This document shows positions 23,607 through 35,110 of a stretch of DNA of 64,000 nt, piece after piece. The notes under the pieces are model-generated. The model made no database searches and was not told the origin of the DNA. It worked only from the letters and a program-made list of their open reading frames with translations. The DNA is from Trametes villosa (taxonomy: Eukaryota > Basidiomycota > Agaricomycetes > Polyporales > Polyporaceae), in NCBI GenBank assembly GCA_002964805.2, contig PUDQ02000003.1, forward strand, positions 3,596,001 through 3,660,000, written 5' to 3'. A program made the position numbers and the translations under genes. How positions within the stretch are numbered: the first letter of the stretch is position 1; every line of letters begins with the position of its first letter.

Positions 23607-24279
23607 TCAGCCTATTCCGGCACGCTCGCTCTTGGCCGTGTTCTCCTGCAACGCGAGTCAGCGATGAGCTCAATGGGATAGGTGAGAACGCACCATTGCT
23701 CTGCGGTCCCCCAGCGTGCGTCCCTCAATCTCTTCCGCTCGATCCCTCACCAGACCCTCGCCCTCCACCTCCCCGAACCCGAGCCAATCGTCCTCGTCCT
23801 CCTCCTCGCCCGAGATGCTGATATCTTCGGACGGACTGCCGGTGATGCTGAAGTCCCTGTCGTTGAATGTATGGCCACGCGCCTCCTTGATAGCCCCAGG
23901 ACTGACACCGTCCTGAGGGTCCTCGGTACGAGCGCGTTGGCCGACTTCGACGACGTCGACTTCCTTAGCATCGAGGCTGACAGCCCTTGGCGGCGGAGCG
24001 ACGGTGGCCGAGCTGTGCCAGTAGTCTCGAGCGGGGTGGTACACGAGATTGCAAGCGAGACCCCCAGCGTCGGTGGACTGGACGATGGGCAGTAGCGGCA
24101 TATCGGAGCTGAGACGTTTGCGGATCTGTAGTATGTCAGTATAACCGTCTATCGAAGACGAACTGATGGAAACTCACCCGGGACACCTCCGCCTCCAGAC
24201 GGCTGCATGCCTTCTCCACCAGAGAGCCGGAGAAAAAGTTGGCCACGCGGGCGAGCTGCGTGTAGACGAAGCTTGTCAT
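23607..24279 (-). CDS. Hypothetical protein, small acidic, apparently intact
   Basis: Three exons read cleanly on the minus strand: 24178-24279, 23694-24125 and 23607-23645. Both introns (52 and 48 nt) are GT-AG, the upstream one with a CTGAC branch motif. The product is 190 residues. It starts MTSFVYTQLARVANFFSGSL, with a basic stretch (RIRKRLSSD) after the first intron. The C-terminal third is strongly acidic (SGEEEDEDDWLGFGEVEGEG). There is no signal peptide or clear membrane segment, and I do not recognise a domain. It is the only gene between 6 and 48 kb that looks undamaged, so it may be a native gene of the locus around which duplications accumulated. Function is unknown. Confidence 0.65.
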
Positions 24280-24749
24280 GGCGGTAAAGTACCGTTCGAG
24301 TTAAGCGTATATGAAGGTTCGATGAGCGGCAATGGTGGTAGATAGTGGTGAAGGAGCGCAAGGGGCTGTCGAGCTTGCGTGCAGTCTACTTAGTCCAGGC
24401 GGGCAGGAGGCGGGCAGGAGGCGGGCGAGGCTGGCACTGTCAGCCCCGGGCCCCTCCCGTGCACCCGAGTATGCCGAACACCCTCCGTCCGGAATGTGAC
24501 GGCATACGTGTTCGTATTTGACCTTTCAGGTGGGTACGAGACGTTGCAACCTTGATGTCAGGCTGGATGCGTGGTCTACGGCGGGAGCACCGGCGGCTTA
24601 TCTTGAGGACAGGTAACCTCCATGGCCGTGGTTGCGCAGAGGACTCTCCCAGACTGAGCGTTGGACGGGGCCCGTATGCGGAGCGGGAGACCGCAGATAC
24701 CATGAACGGAGTACTCTCCTCGTATAGTGAATGGAGTCTAGATGAGACC
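24280..24749. other. Spacer, 5' flank of the hypothetical gene
   Basis: This is the upstream region of the minus-strand gene at 23607-24279. It includes a short direct repeat GGCGGGCAGGAGGCGGGCAG near 24398-24430. No gene is seen. Confidence 0.4.
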
Positions 24750-24879
24750 TAGATGGAGAGAGCACCGAGAGGAGGGAGTCGTAGTTCACTTCAAGCCCGT
24801 CCCGACTCCGACTCGGAGGAAGGCGGACAGGACGCGTGACGTCAGAGCAACGCGTACAAATAGGCGCGCATATACTGTC
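24750..24879 (+). repeat. Promoter-like repeat with TGACGTCA, second occurrence
   Basis: TGACGTCA at 24837-24844 is followed by CAAATAGGCGCGCAT, as at 21.5 kb. It lies about 140 bases upstream of the ATG of the VPS16 5' fragment on the same strand, so it is plausibly a copied VPS16 promoter. VPS16 copy 4 also has TGACGTCA upstream (30781-30788). Confidence 0.5.
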
Positions 24880-25250
24880 GCGGCAGCGTGCGAGGCTACC
24901 TTGCAATTGCTCTCGACCACACCCACGTCCGAGTCGTGGACATTGGCCTCGCCTACTTGCTCCCACCGATGATGGTGATGGAGGATCCAACGGCTTTATG
25001 CGAGACTATTCTACAGGCGGCACCAGCTCCATCCCTAGCAAGCCTCCTGGAGCTTCCAAGGATCGCAGAACGTCGACACGGTGGTACCGAGGTTTGTAGC
25101 ATAACATATACATGCACATATGCGCCCGTATTGATTGCATTCCAGCACTCAGGCGCGATACAACGCGACTCGCCGCGCTCGGGCATGCCGCGCCCATATT
25201 TGCTAGGCGCAGATCCAGGTATACTTATACTCTCTCGCGGCGGCTCGCCG
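24880..25250 (+). pseudogene. VPS16: VPS16 5' fragment on the + strand
   Basis: The leader matches the leaders of the minus-strand copies (GACCACACCCACGTC, then GGCCTCGCCTACTTGCTC). From the ATG at about 24979 the reading MEDPTALCETI corresponds to MTEHPTVL-EAM of copy 1. After a small deletion, FYRRHQLHP precedes a TAG. After the intron-like gap, YNATRLAALGHAAPIFA matches the second exon (HDTTKLVALGHAAPAFS). VPS16 homology then stops near 25220. It is an inverted, truncated copy. Confidence 0.7.
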
Positions 25251-25329
25251 GCGAAGGCATACTGCTGTTCAATGTGAATCCTCTTTCTATCATCCGCAAT
25301 GGGCATTGTATCTAACGCTCACAGTGGGA

Positions 25330-26060
25330 ACAGGACGACCGCGACCGCAACGGGCGCATCAAAGCAGACCTCCGAGGGGGAGAATGGCACCCCCCACCCC
25401 CGAGGCACATTCGACAAAGACAAGCCCGCCACGGCGCGACGAGCTGCAACTACGACGGGCCCTACGACGGGTTGGACTCCTGAGGGCGAGACCCACGCAT
25501 CAGAACGGGCCCAAGCAAGACGAGCCCGCTACGGCGTGACGCCCACGAGTGTGGACGCGCGCGACCGCAACAGGCACGGCGCCGCGGATTCCGGAACCCC
25601 CAAAGGGAGGGCGGAACTGACGCCCCCAGACGCGCCTGATAGCGTGTATCCCGGAGGAGGATCACCGCGCCCCCACCCCGAGACGCGCCCGACGACGCCG
25701 ACTCCCGTGGAGGAGCGCCGCGCCCCCCCCCCCCCTCAAGGCACAAACTTGGCACGAGCCTCCTAGGGAGGGAACGACACCCCGCCCCGAGACAGGCCTG
25801 ACGCCACACCTCAAGAGACCGCGACTCCAGACAACGACGAGGGCGACCACATACCCCCCAGGGAGGAGCACGACACCCCCACCCTAAGATGAGCCTGACG
25901 TGGACGAGCCCGTCGCGGCGCGAACGACCGCCACCGCGGACGGACACGACCGCGACAGGCGCGACGACGCAGACCCCCAAGAGGGAGTGCGGCACCTCAC
26001 TCGAGACGGATCCGACAAGGATGGCACATGCCAGAAGACAAGGTGGGCGATTGAGAGGGC
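25330..26060. repeat. Degenerate minisatellite, GC-rich
   Basis: Units of roughly 100-170 nt recur, each with a GACGAGCCCGCyrCGGCGyGACG-like part, a GCGACCGCAACAGGC-like part and a CCCCCnAAGGGAG-like part. The longest open frames here (25299-25766 + and 25462-26163 -) are repeat-derived and have no domain. Confidence 0.7.
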
Positions 26061-26839
26061 GCGGGGGAGCTGTGCAGCAGAGGAACGACCTAACAGCATG
26101 TCGTATTGTTTCCTTGTGTGACTGTAAGCAGGTCTTCAGTCCCGGAAGACTCATACAGCGCAACGTGCTGTGGTGAATACATCCAGGATTCCCCCCGAAT
26201 TATGATAGGTACCACCCTGTGTCGAGAAAGAACAGAAAACAGAACGAAAAAAAAACATACGAACAGGGTGACCAAAGGGATGTAGCACTAGCGGGCCGGT
26301 CGGGTACATGCGATCATAACGGCTCCGTGCGTGTGGGCGGTGGTGCCCGATGCCGCGCATGTCTCGCCGCCGACTTGGCCTGTCCTCTCATCGTTCACGA
26401 ACTTAGTAGCGGTTGGAATCGTATATTGACATGCCCATGATACCTAGAGAGACCCGCACGTAATGGTATGAACTCTGCTGTATGCTGTGTCCCGCTGACG
26501 ATGCCCTTTGCACAGCTTCCTCGAATTCAAGCGTCGAGTGCTCCGTCCACCACTCTTCTAAAGACGTAGAACCAGGGTCAGCATACATAGCTCCCCATGG
26601 GATCTTGCAATTCCGCGTGTGCATTGTTGAAAGTCACGCGGGGCCGGTACTTATTCCATCCCATCGGCGGGGGGATTGTTTCGCCCGAGTCGCGTCCTTC
26701 GCGCTGGAAAGTAGGCCTGCGCAGTGAATGTGTGCCGCGTAAGGCCATGCACCGCGCACATCGGGGCCGACAGACACCACACCTTCTCCACGGTATCGAA
26801 ACGCCTGGCCCCATGAGCGTAAGATAATACAGTGCCATG
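26061..26839. other. Spacer, partly duplicated
   Basis: A poly-A run (AAAAAAAA) lies near 26248. From about 26410 to 26790 the sequence resembles 45490-45820: GCTCCGTCCACCACTCT, AGTCACGCGGGxxCGGTAC and GCAGTGAATGxGTG are shared in order. This is the spacer part of the duplicated unit. No gene is seen. Confidence 0.5.
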
Positions 26840-27796
26840 GCCGGAGATTAGCATCCGTTCGCGATCGGCGCACTCACTATTCGGACCCCGGGCCCGCTAC
26901 AGTTCGCTTGCCGCCAAGATCGCCCCAACATCCCCCCACCGACCCCCGACCGCGCCCCGACGCGAGGCTGACCTGCCAGCCGCTATCCGTCCACCGAGCC
27001 AAACACGCACCTCCTCAAGAAACCCTCCCCTCCCCTCCACGCAACTCTCCCCACGCCCACGCCCACGCCCACGCCCACTCCCCTCCCCTCCCCCGCACCG
27101 TCCCATTTTGTAACGAGCCTACGAGCTCCCGTCAGGATCGAAGCGGGTCTGTACGGGTCGTACGGGGGTCGGCCACTAGCCCTAGTGTGGTTGGCCCTGT
27201 CGGCGGCTTCCGTGCGCTTCGGCGCGCGGCAGGCTCTACCTTTGTCAGGCGCCCTTGAGCTGCCTCGCTGCCGCCTGGAGAGCTCCCCTAGGCCGGGGGT
27301 ATTCTCCAGGCCGTACGGGGCATGCGGCGGCCTTCACGTTGCTGCCACGGCAGCGACGTGTCAGACCTGGAAGTGGGCGGTGCTTTCCTCCATTCGCCTC
27401 TACCTCTCGTGAGTACTCCCCTCCTGTAGCGCGTCATTGGTGCTGACGAGCTTACCGGTAGATCGCCCCGCAAGCTCTCGACCTGGTCGACTAGATGGTA
27501 CGTTTCGCAAGGGTATGCTTTCTTTCTGTCGGTCGGCGAGAAGTGACTTCGTCGTGACTACCAATGCCATGGCCGCATGCCTACAGCGTGGCATGTCGTG
27601 CCCTTTACTTACAACCTGCGCTGTTCGCCTTGGGCCAGCGGCGCGGGTTGTAAGCAATGGGCACAGCATGCCCCTGGTTGGCTGTCAGGCGGTCCTGAAG
27701 TCGCGCTGTCGCGATAATGATTCTCCGGGACGTAGCCGTGGGGTGGGGTACCAGTGTATCTATAATATTCGGAGTATACGTACTAGATGATGGGAT
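26840..27796 (+). repeat. Repeat A, copy 5 (subfamily II)
   Basis: It shares with copies 6 and 11 the leader TTTTGTAACGAGCC and the core start ATCGAAGCGGGTCTGTACGG. A CCCACG hexanucleotide microsatellite lies at about 27052-27080. The donor GTGAGTAC is at 27410 and the hairpin at 27608-27654. It is convergent with VPS16 copy 4. Confidence 0.85.
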
Positions 27797-30662
27797 ACTA
27801 CATGGATGCCACGACCTGCGCAAGCTCCGAGTCCCTTGCTATCGACGAGTTCGACCATGACTTCCTCAGTTGCCTGCGAAGCACATCAGTAAGCCGACCA
27901 CATGCAGAAGGGGCGCCGAGCGACGTACTCGAGTATCCCCTCGTCTCCGCGGTACTCGGTCACAAATCGCCAAAACGACGTAGAGTTCTGTGCGCTCGGG
28001 GCAGTCGCGCCGCGCTACGAACGTCACGGTTTCCTTCGGGCGGTACTCTTCGCAAGGTGCTTGACGACTGTCAGAGCCGATCGGGCTGTGCTTCGAGCGC
28101 ACGAAGAGCTCGACGCCCTCGAAGTCGCGCACCTCAGTCAGCTCATACAGCTTCACAAACCAGACGCTATCCGGGCCTGGTCAGCTCAAATGTGCTACGG
28201 AGGTGCCAGGAGGGGACTGACCACTTCCGCGTGTTTCCCAATCCCGTTCACGAGGCAGCCACGCATCGTCTCGTCCACGCTCGATCCGAGAACATGACCT
28301 TCAAGTTGCCGTCCGCATCTCCTAGTACCTGTCGCCGCAGTGCCAGTGTGTAACTGTATACATACGGACCCCCATCCCTGGGAAGAACTCCTGAGCCGCT
28401 TCCACGGAAGAGAGCTCTGCGGCGGGCCCTACGCAAGCCGCAAGCCGCGCACATGCCCGCAAATACACCTACGCCGATGCTTTCGGTGCGAGGCCCGACG
28501 ACGTACCGAGCCGCTCGCGGCGTCCCCGAGGCGGAGCACTGCGCCCCCACGTGCCGGTTGCCCCAGTAGGAGAAGCCGTGAGGCACGCCCCGCAGGCGTC
28601 ACGGTACACCCCCAGCAGCCGGCTCGCGAGTGCGAGCGGCCGCCCATCCGCCTCACTCAGGCGGAAGAACGAGCCAAGCGAGAGGCGCTTCTGCAAATGG
28701 AGCAGGACACGGCACACTGCGCATAGTACGCGTCAGTCAGGGGTATGCCGTCGGTGGAGGTGGGGAGGACACGTACTGAAGTTGGTTTCGCCACACTTGA
28801 CGGCCTTCGCGAGAGCGAGCTTGTCTTGCACGACGCTGCTCATCGTACGTGCGCGTACTCTTGTCGCAAGCGCTGTCCGTCCCATCTCCCACGCACGCTT
28901 CGCGATGTCCGCGTAGCTCACCCCGCCCCCGCCCAGCCGCTCGAGCTTCTCGACGAAGACCCGGCAGAGCGCGTCCTCGCCGTCGAGCTCCGCATCATTC
29001 TCCGAGCCGGACGCGACCGGCTTCGAGGGCAGGAACTTCGCGCACGCCCAGTGCTTCAGCACCTCGTCAGGGGGCAGGGCAAGGTACGAGGACATGCGGA
29101 GCGCGAGCAGGTACAGGTTCCGCGCGAGGAGGCGCAAGATGAGGTGTGGGGGGAAGGCCTGGTTTTACCTGTTCAGGCGATGGTGGGTGAGGAGGGTATG
29201 CGACTAGGAAGCATGTGAAAGGCGTACTAAGCGTATGGGAGCGGGATGCCGATCTCGTGAAAGCGCGCAGCGTTGAGCACATTGAGCGCCAGCCCGACGT
29301 GCACGAAGTCCGATGAGCCGTACAAGTCCAGGAATGACCGCCCGAACTTCGCAGCCTACAACCATTGGCGTCGCACTGAGCATACAGTCAGCTGAATGTG
29401 GCAGGGGGACCTACGCTGAGAAGCCGCCGCTGCCAGTAGGGCTCCCACTCCCGCGCTGCGTCGTCGACGCACTCATCGACCGCCGCGGCAAGCTCCAGGC
29501 GGATGCTCCGGATGCTCTCGTCCGCCTTCGGTGACCGTCGGGGGAAGTTGTCCCAGGCGTCGAAGAGGATTGCGGAGGGCAAGGTCGAGCCTGGGCGGAA
29601 TACGGATACGGAGGATGCTCGTATATATGCATGCAGTAAATGCCTGACGGACCTGGGACCTTCTGCACGAAGTCGCATGTGTCGGGTCCGATGACGCGGA
29701 TGCCTTCTAGCTCGGTGACCGTAAACATCGAGCCGGGGTAGAAGTGCCTGCGAGGAACGCGCGTACAAGATGAAACCAGTTAGTCCGATTCCGCGCATCA
29801 TATATGGAACGCACTGCAGCGTGTCTCCGAAAGGATGGACCAAGACCGCGAGGTGGCTCCAGGTGACGAGCACTACGCCGTTCCCGCACCACTCCACTCG
29901 AAGAACACCGCCCACCGCGCCCACGACTGAGCCATGCTGAACTCCGCCAGCGGCCAAGCGACGCTGGAACTTGAGCGAGACTACCAAGAGCAGGCTGGAG
30001 AGCGTGAGCAGCACGGGCGACTTGCCGTTCGACAACGGGGACGCGTGTGTGAACGAGCCACGCTCGATGAGCCGGTCGAGGCTCTCGAGGTTGTCGACGC
30101 TGTGTAAATTGTGGCGTCTACGGAGGAGCGCCTCGACGAGTTGAGAGATCGCCTGGTCTGGTGGAATGACTGCTGGTCACCGAAGTGATTGTCTCAACCA
30201 TATGTTCATCTCAGCATGCGTACACGGGGAACAATTGCTGTGTTGCTCACCTGCGTTCGTCAATGGGGGCCCGCTTCCCGCCCACCCTACTCCAGGACCT
30301 CCCAGAACGTCGATGATTGCGACGGCGCGAGGAGGCCCGCCTCATGTATCCGCGCGTCGATAGCCCCCGTCTTCCCCGCTTCGCTTCCGAGGACTCTTTA
30401 CTGAGCATGAGGAGCCTCTCGTCCTCTGTCTAAGTGGGCGGGGTGATGTTCGCCTGCTCAATGTACGCTCGCGTTGGATATAGTGCACCAATATCCTGGT
30501 TTACGAACTGATGGGCCTGATAGATCGAGACGGTGGGATTCTATTGAAGTCTTGCAAGCCTGACGAAGCTTGTTGCTTGTAGGGCTGGAGCTGGTGCCGC
30601 CCGGTGGGGAAGACTGTGAGATATTGCAAAGCGTCTCACAAGTCCGTCGGGTGCTTTAGCAT
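27797..30662 (-). pseudogene. VPS16: VPS16 pseudogene, copy 4 (most complete)
   Basis: This copy covers nearly the whole gene. From the ATG at 30662 the ninth codon is TGA. Recognisable in order are SNGKSPVLLTLSSLLLVVSL (29.9-30.0 kb), VTELEGIRVIGPDTCDFVQK (29.7 kb), PGSTLPSAILFDAWDNF with RRSPKADESIRSIRLELA (29.5 kb), LARNLYLLALRMSSYLALPP and DGEDALCRVFVEKLERLGGG with VSYADIAKRAWEMGRTALA (28.9-29.1 kb), VLLHLQKRLSLGSFF (28.7 kb), and KLYELTEVRDFEGVE (28.1 kb). Numerous frameshifts separate them. It spans both the propeller and the solenoid half and is the best minus-strand template for comparison. Confidence 0.92.
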
Positions 30663-31172
30663 AGTCGTCGGCGAGAGTAAGCAGGCGAGGCTGGGGTCAA
30701 GGGCGTGGACGTGGACGAAGTCAGTCTGAGGTAGTAGTACTTACCCGGCCGCCCGCTGCGCGCCTGTCGCAGCGCGCATCTGACGTCATTGACGCGTCTG
30801 GGACGCGTCCTCTCAGCGTCTCTAGCGACCATGATAGGACCATGATACGTACGGGGAGCTGCATGCATATATAGCTGACATCCTCGCGGGCCGCGTTGAT
30901 TCAATGATCTCGATACTTATTCAAGAATGAACATACACAACTTGGCGTCACACGACATCCAAACTCGTAGCAGTACGATCGTCACTGCAGCACACCTTGC
31001 GTTTTCGCGCGGCAGAGTTCGAGGAGCATATTCCCCAAGCTACAAATTGCTACACGCAGACCGTGTTTTACACTGCGCGTCGGCGAAGCAGTTTGGAACG
31101 TCTAGACATTAAGTAGATACATGTAAAACTGAGGGAGCTACGGACGTTCCCTATCATCAACCCCGCCGACAA
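30663..31172. other. Spacer upstream of VPS16 copy 4
   Basis: TGACGTCA lies at 30781-30788, about 120 bases upstream of the pseudogene ATG, in a GC-rich promoter-like stretch. The rest has no recognisable gene. Confidence 0.45.
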
Positions 31173-32348
31173 CACCATTAGTCTTACCACGACGTCGCAT
31201 CCTCCGGAGACCGGACTTCCTGAGTAGATGTGTGCCATGCCGTGCCGAACACCAAGCCCGGATCGACAAAGGCTGAAAAGCCCAGATCGCCGCCGACGTC
31301 TTCCCATTCCTAACTCAGAGGACGATCGGACGGCGGCGTGGACAGACTCGCGGTGGTGGCCAGACTCCGGGGCTGGCAGCACTCACTGTTCGGACCCGCG
31401 CGCCGGCAGTTCGCTTCCCGCCATTGCAAGATCGCCCCAACGTCCCCCCGCCGGCCTCCCCGGCTTCGCCGCGGCAAGAGGTTGACCTGCCAGTCGCTAC
31501 CCGTCCACCGAGCCAAACACGCACCTCCTTAAGAAACCCGCCCCTCCCCTCCACCCAACTCTCCCCACGCCCACGCCCACGCCCACGCCCACGCCCTCTC
31601 CCCTCCCCCTCCCCTCGCACCGTCCCATTTTGTAACGAGCCTACGAGCTCCCGTCAGGATCGAAGCGGGTCTGTACGGGTCGTACGGGGGTCGGCCACTA
31701 GCCCTAGTGTGGTCGACGCTGTCGGCGGCTTCCGTGCGCTTCGGCGCGCGGCAGGCTCTACCTTTGTCAGGCGCCCCTGAGCTGCCTCGCTGCCGCCTGG
31801 AGAGCTCCCCTAGGCCGAGGGTATTCTCCAGGCCGTACGGGGCATGCGGCGGCCTTCACGTTGCTGCCACGGCAGCGATGTGTCAGACCTGGAAGTGGGC
31901 GGTGCCTTCCCTCTTCCGCCTCTACCTCTCGTGAGTATTCCCCTCCTGTAGCGCGTCACCGATGCTGACGCACTTACCCATAGTTCATCCCTCAAGCTCT
32001 CGTCTTGGTCGACTAAATGGTATGCTTCGCAAGGGTACGCTTCTTTTTGGTTGGTCGGCGAGAAGTGACTTCGCCGTGAATACCTTGGCCGCATGCCTAC
32101 AGCGTGGCATGTCGTGCCCTTTACTTACAACCTGCGACGTTCGCCTCGGGGCCAACGGCGCGGGTTGTAAGCAACGGGCTCGGCGTGGCCCTGGTCGGCT
32201 GTCGGGCCGTCCCGGCATCTGGGTCTTGCGATATTGTGTCTCCCGCACGCGATTGGGGATGGGGAGCCTGGACCTGACCTCATTACAGGACTCTGGGAGT
32301 GGGTAGGGTGGGAGGGTATCGTCGGATGTATAACTTGTGGGTACTTCA
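31173..32348 (+). repeat. Repeat A, copy 6 (subfamily II)
   Basis: The left block (ACGACGTCGCATCCTC) matches copies 1, 9 and 10. The CCCACG microsatellite is at about 31566-31600. The core is very close to copy 5; the donor GTGAGTAT (variant) is at 31932 and the hairpin at 32124-32171. It is convergent with VPS16 copy 5. Confidence 0.85.
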
Positions 32349-33715
32349 CGTTAGTAATTCATTTCATGGACGTTGTAACCTGCTAGAGCGCTCTCGCTAT
32401 GAACGAGTTTGAACACGGACCTCTCAGTTGCCTACGGGGCACATCAGGACGCCATCTGCGTGTGGAAGGGGAAGAGTAACGAACGACGTACTCGAAATTC
32501 GCCTTATCCCCGGCATTTGAGGCTGTCGCGCCGCACTGCGGATCCCGCGGCCTCCTGCGGGTGGCTCTTCTCCACTACGTACTTGACAGATGTCTCGTAG
32601 CCAGCCTAGTCGCGCTTCGAGCGCGCGAAGAGCTACAGGCCCTCGAAGTTGCGTACTACACCCAGCGCACACAGCTGCTCGCACGACATCGAACGACCGG
32701 CGCAAAGGAAGTTGTACGCCGCCTTCACAGACGAGGGCTTCGCAGCGGAATATGCGTCGCATACGGTCATCAGTGCACTTGAGATAGTGATGGCGTTGGG
32801 CGAGAAAGCGACATACCGGGCTGCTGGCGGAGCCCTCGACGGAGGGCACCACCCTCTCCACGCGCGGGTTGTACGGGTAATAGGACTCACGAAGCTTGTC
32901 CTGGATCTGTCCGCGTGCGTACGCCTGCAGCGGCTGGGTCGTGAGCGCGAGCGACTCGTCTTCCTCGATAGGGTGGAAGAACACGTCGAGTGAGAGGCGC
33001 TTCCGCAGGGGCAGGGGGTGGTGCACTGCGCGCAGCCTGCGTTGGTGAGCAGCATACGTATGCACTGGGGTGGCGAGGGTACGTACTAATGTGACGTCGC
33101 CGCTCTCAATAGCCGTCGCGGGCTTGTTCTACCGGACGCTGAGCAGCAGCGAGATGGGGTTCAACGCTCTTGTTTCGGGATCATACAGCTATACGCGCGG
33201 GCCTGCCAAGACTGAGCGACATGCCTCTGAACAGCCCTCTATGGACAACTGCACACGTACCCTCGTCGCGAGCGCCGTCCTACCCACCTCCTACGCGAGC
33301 TTCGCGCTGTCCCCGCCCCCGCGCTCGAGCTTCCCGACAATGAGTCGTCAAAGCGCGCCCTTTCTGTCCAGCTCCGCGTTCCGGACGGGGTCGGCTTCGA
33401 GCGCAGGATCTTCCCGCAAACCCAATGCTTTAGCGCCGCGTCGTGGGGGCTGGGCAATGTGCTAAAAGGTGCGGAGCGTGAGCAGGTACTACATCGTGTT
33501 CTGCGAGAGGAGGCTGCGCAGGAGACGAGAATTGGGCGAGACTAAGTTGAATCTATGTTTATGGCAGTAGGTCAGAAGGGTATAATCACGCGTGAGAGCT
33601 GACATACAATAAGTATGGGCGCATATACGCATGCGGCGCCTGTTATGATACGAACTTAGAGGCCGCCATGTCGACATTGAAATTCTGCAATCCTGGCGAG
33701 CGCGCACGTCCACCG
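32349..33715 (-). pseudogene. VPS16: VPS16 pseudogene, copy 5 (large internal deletion)
   Basis: The C-terminal half runs from about 32.35 to 33.53 kb with frameshifts; a LQAYARGQIQDKLRESYYPY-type segment is at 32.9 kb and EDPALEADPVRNAELDRKG at 33.4 kb. Near 33530-33600 it jumps to the end of the N-terminal first exon (LQNFNVDMAA, cognate of LQDFIVAGCRYGG). The propeller is missing. The breakpoints differ from those of copy 3. Confidence 0.82.
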
Positions 33716-33959
33716 ACGCGTGCCTCCCAGCTCGGCGCCGTGGTCAAGCTCTTTCGCCCGCTTTAACGCAAGCTACGCGCGTTTTCACGGAGCGGTGGGT
33801 CTCAATCCAAAGTAGATAGCACGTGCGATGTCGAGCGAGTTGTCGTCGAACGTCTCCGTCCTCGGACGTCAGCCTCGCCGCGACAAGCGCGCCGTCGCAT
33901 CTCTTTGGACCCCGTTTGCCGCCGATACGTGTCGCAGGACATACCGCGTCGAAATCGGC

Positions 33960-34849
33960 GGGTGGAGAACAGTTCAGAAGGCGACGCCTGGGGACTTCCG
34001 GCTCGGGGGACGATCGGACGCAGGTGAACATGTCCGCCGTGGTGGCCAGACTCGGCCTGAGGCTGACCGCATTCACTGTTCGGGCCCGCGGCATCTCGGG
34101 TCCCGCCGAGATCCCCTCAACAACACCCCGCCGGCCTCGTCGCGGAAAGAGGCTGGCCATGTTCAACTTGTCAGCCGCCAGCTATCCACCGAGCCAAACA
34201 CTCACCCCGGTTAAAAAACCCGCGCCTCCCATCCACCCAACTCTCCCCACTCCCACTTACCCCTCCCCCCGCACCGCCCTGTTCTGTTACGGGCTACGGC
34301 TCCTGTCCTGGTAGAAAGCGGACCTGTACGGGTCGTACGGGGACCTGCCACTAGTCCTAGTGTGGCCGGTCCTGTCGGCGGCCCCCGTGCGCCTCGGCGC
34401 GGCGGCGGGTCTTACCTTTGTCGGGCGCCCTGAGCAGCCTCGCTGCCGCCTGGAGAGCCCCTCTAGGCCGGGGGTATTCTCCAGGCCGTACGAGTGTCTG
34501 CGGCGGCCTTCACGTTGCCGCCACGGCGGCGGCGTGGCGCGAGATCTGAGGACCGGCGGTGCATCCCCCTCCCTCCGCCTCTACCTCTCGTGAGTACTCT
34601 ACTTCTGTCGCGCATTCCGGATTCTAACTAACTCACGTGTAGATCTTCCCTCAAGCTCTTGTCTCGGTTGTGGAAATGGTACGCTTCTTTTTCGGTTGGC
34701 CGGCGAGAAGTTACTTCGTCGTGATTACCATGGCCGCATGCCTACAGCGTGGCATGTCGTGCCCTTTTCTTACAGCCTGCGCTGTTCGCCTCGGGCCAAC
34801 AGCGCGCGTTGTAAGCAACGGGCTCGACGTGGCCGTGGTGATCTGCCTG
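33960..34849 (+). repeat. Repeat A, copy 7 (subfamily I)
   Basis: Core nearly identical to copy 3; the donor GTGAGTAC is at 34591. The hairpin is at 34769-34815, with one change in the outer stem (ACAGCC). It abuts a short VPS16 fragment. Confidence 0.85.
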
Positions 34850-35110
34850 ACGTACTTGAGCTTTGCCTCGCCTGCAGCAGCCGGGTCGCGAGGGCGAGCG
34901 GCCACTCGCTCTCCTCGCTGCAGGGGAAGAACCAGCCGAGCGCGAGGCGCTTTTCCTGATGAGAAAACGTAGTGCATTGCGCGCCAGAAACATATGTCAG
35001 CCCTGGCGAAGGGTATACAGGACGCGATGCATACCGAAGTTGGGGTCGCCGCCTTTAACGACCTATGCGAGCGCGAGCTTGGCCTCCAGCATGCTGAAGC
35101 GCGGCGGTCG
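34850..35110 (-). pseudogene. VPS16: VPS16 fragment, copy 7
   Basis: The minus strand carries the solenoid segment around the LLxVYARxQ region (CCTGCAGCAGCCGGGTCGCG on the + strand matches GCAGCAGCCGGCTCGCGAGC of copy 1), followed by the exon seen in other copies at the xxxLALAKAVxSGD region. It is truncated on both sides and frameshifted. Confidence 0.65.

Noticed and set aside
25462..26163. 233-codon minus-strand frame as a gene
   Set aside because: It runs through the degenerate minisatellite; its peptide repeats follow the DNA repeat.
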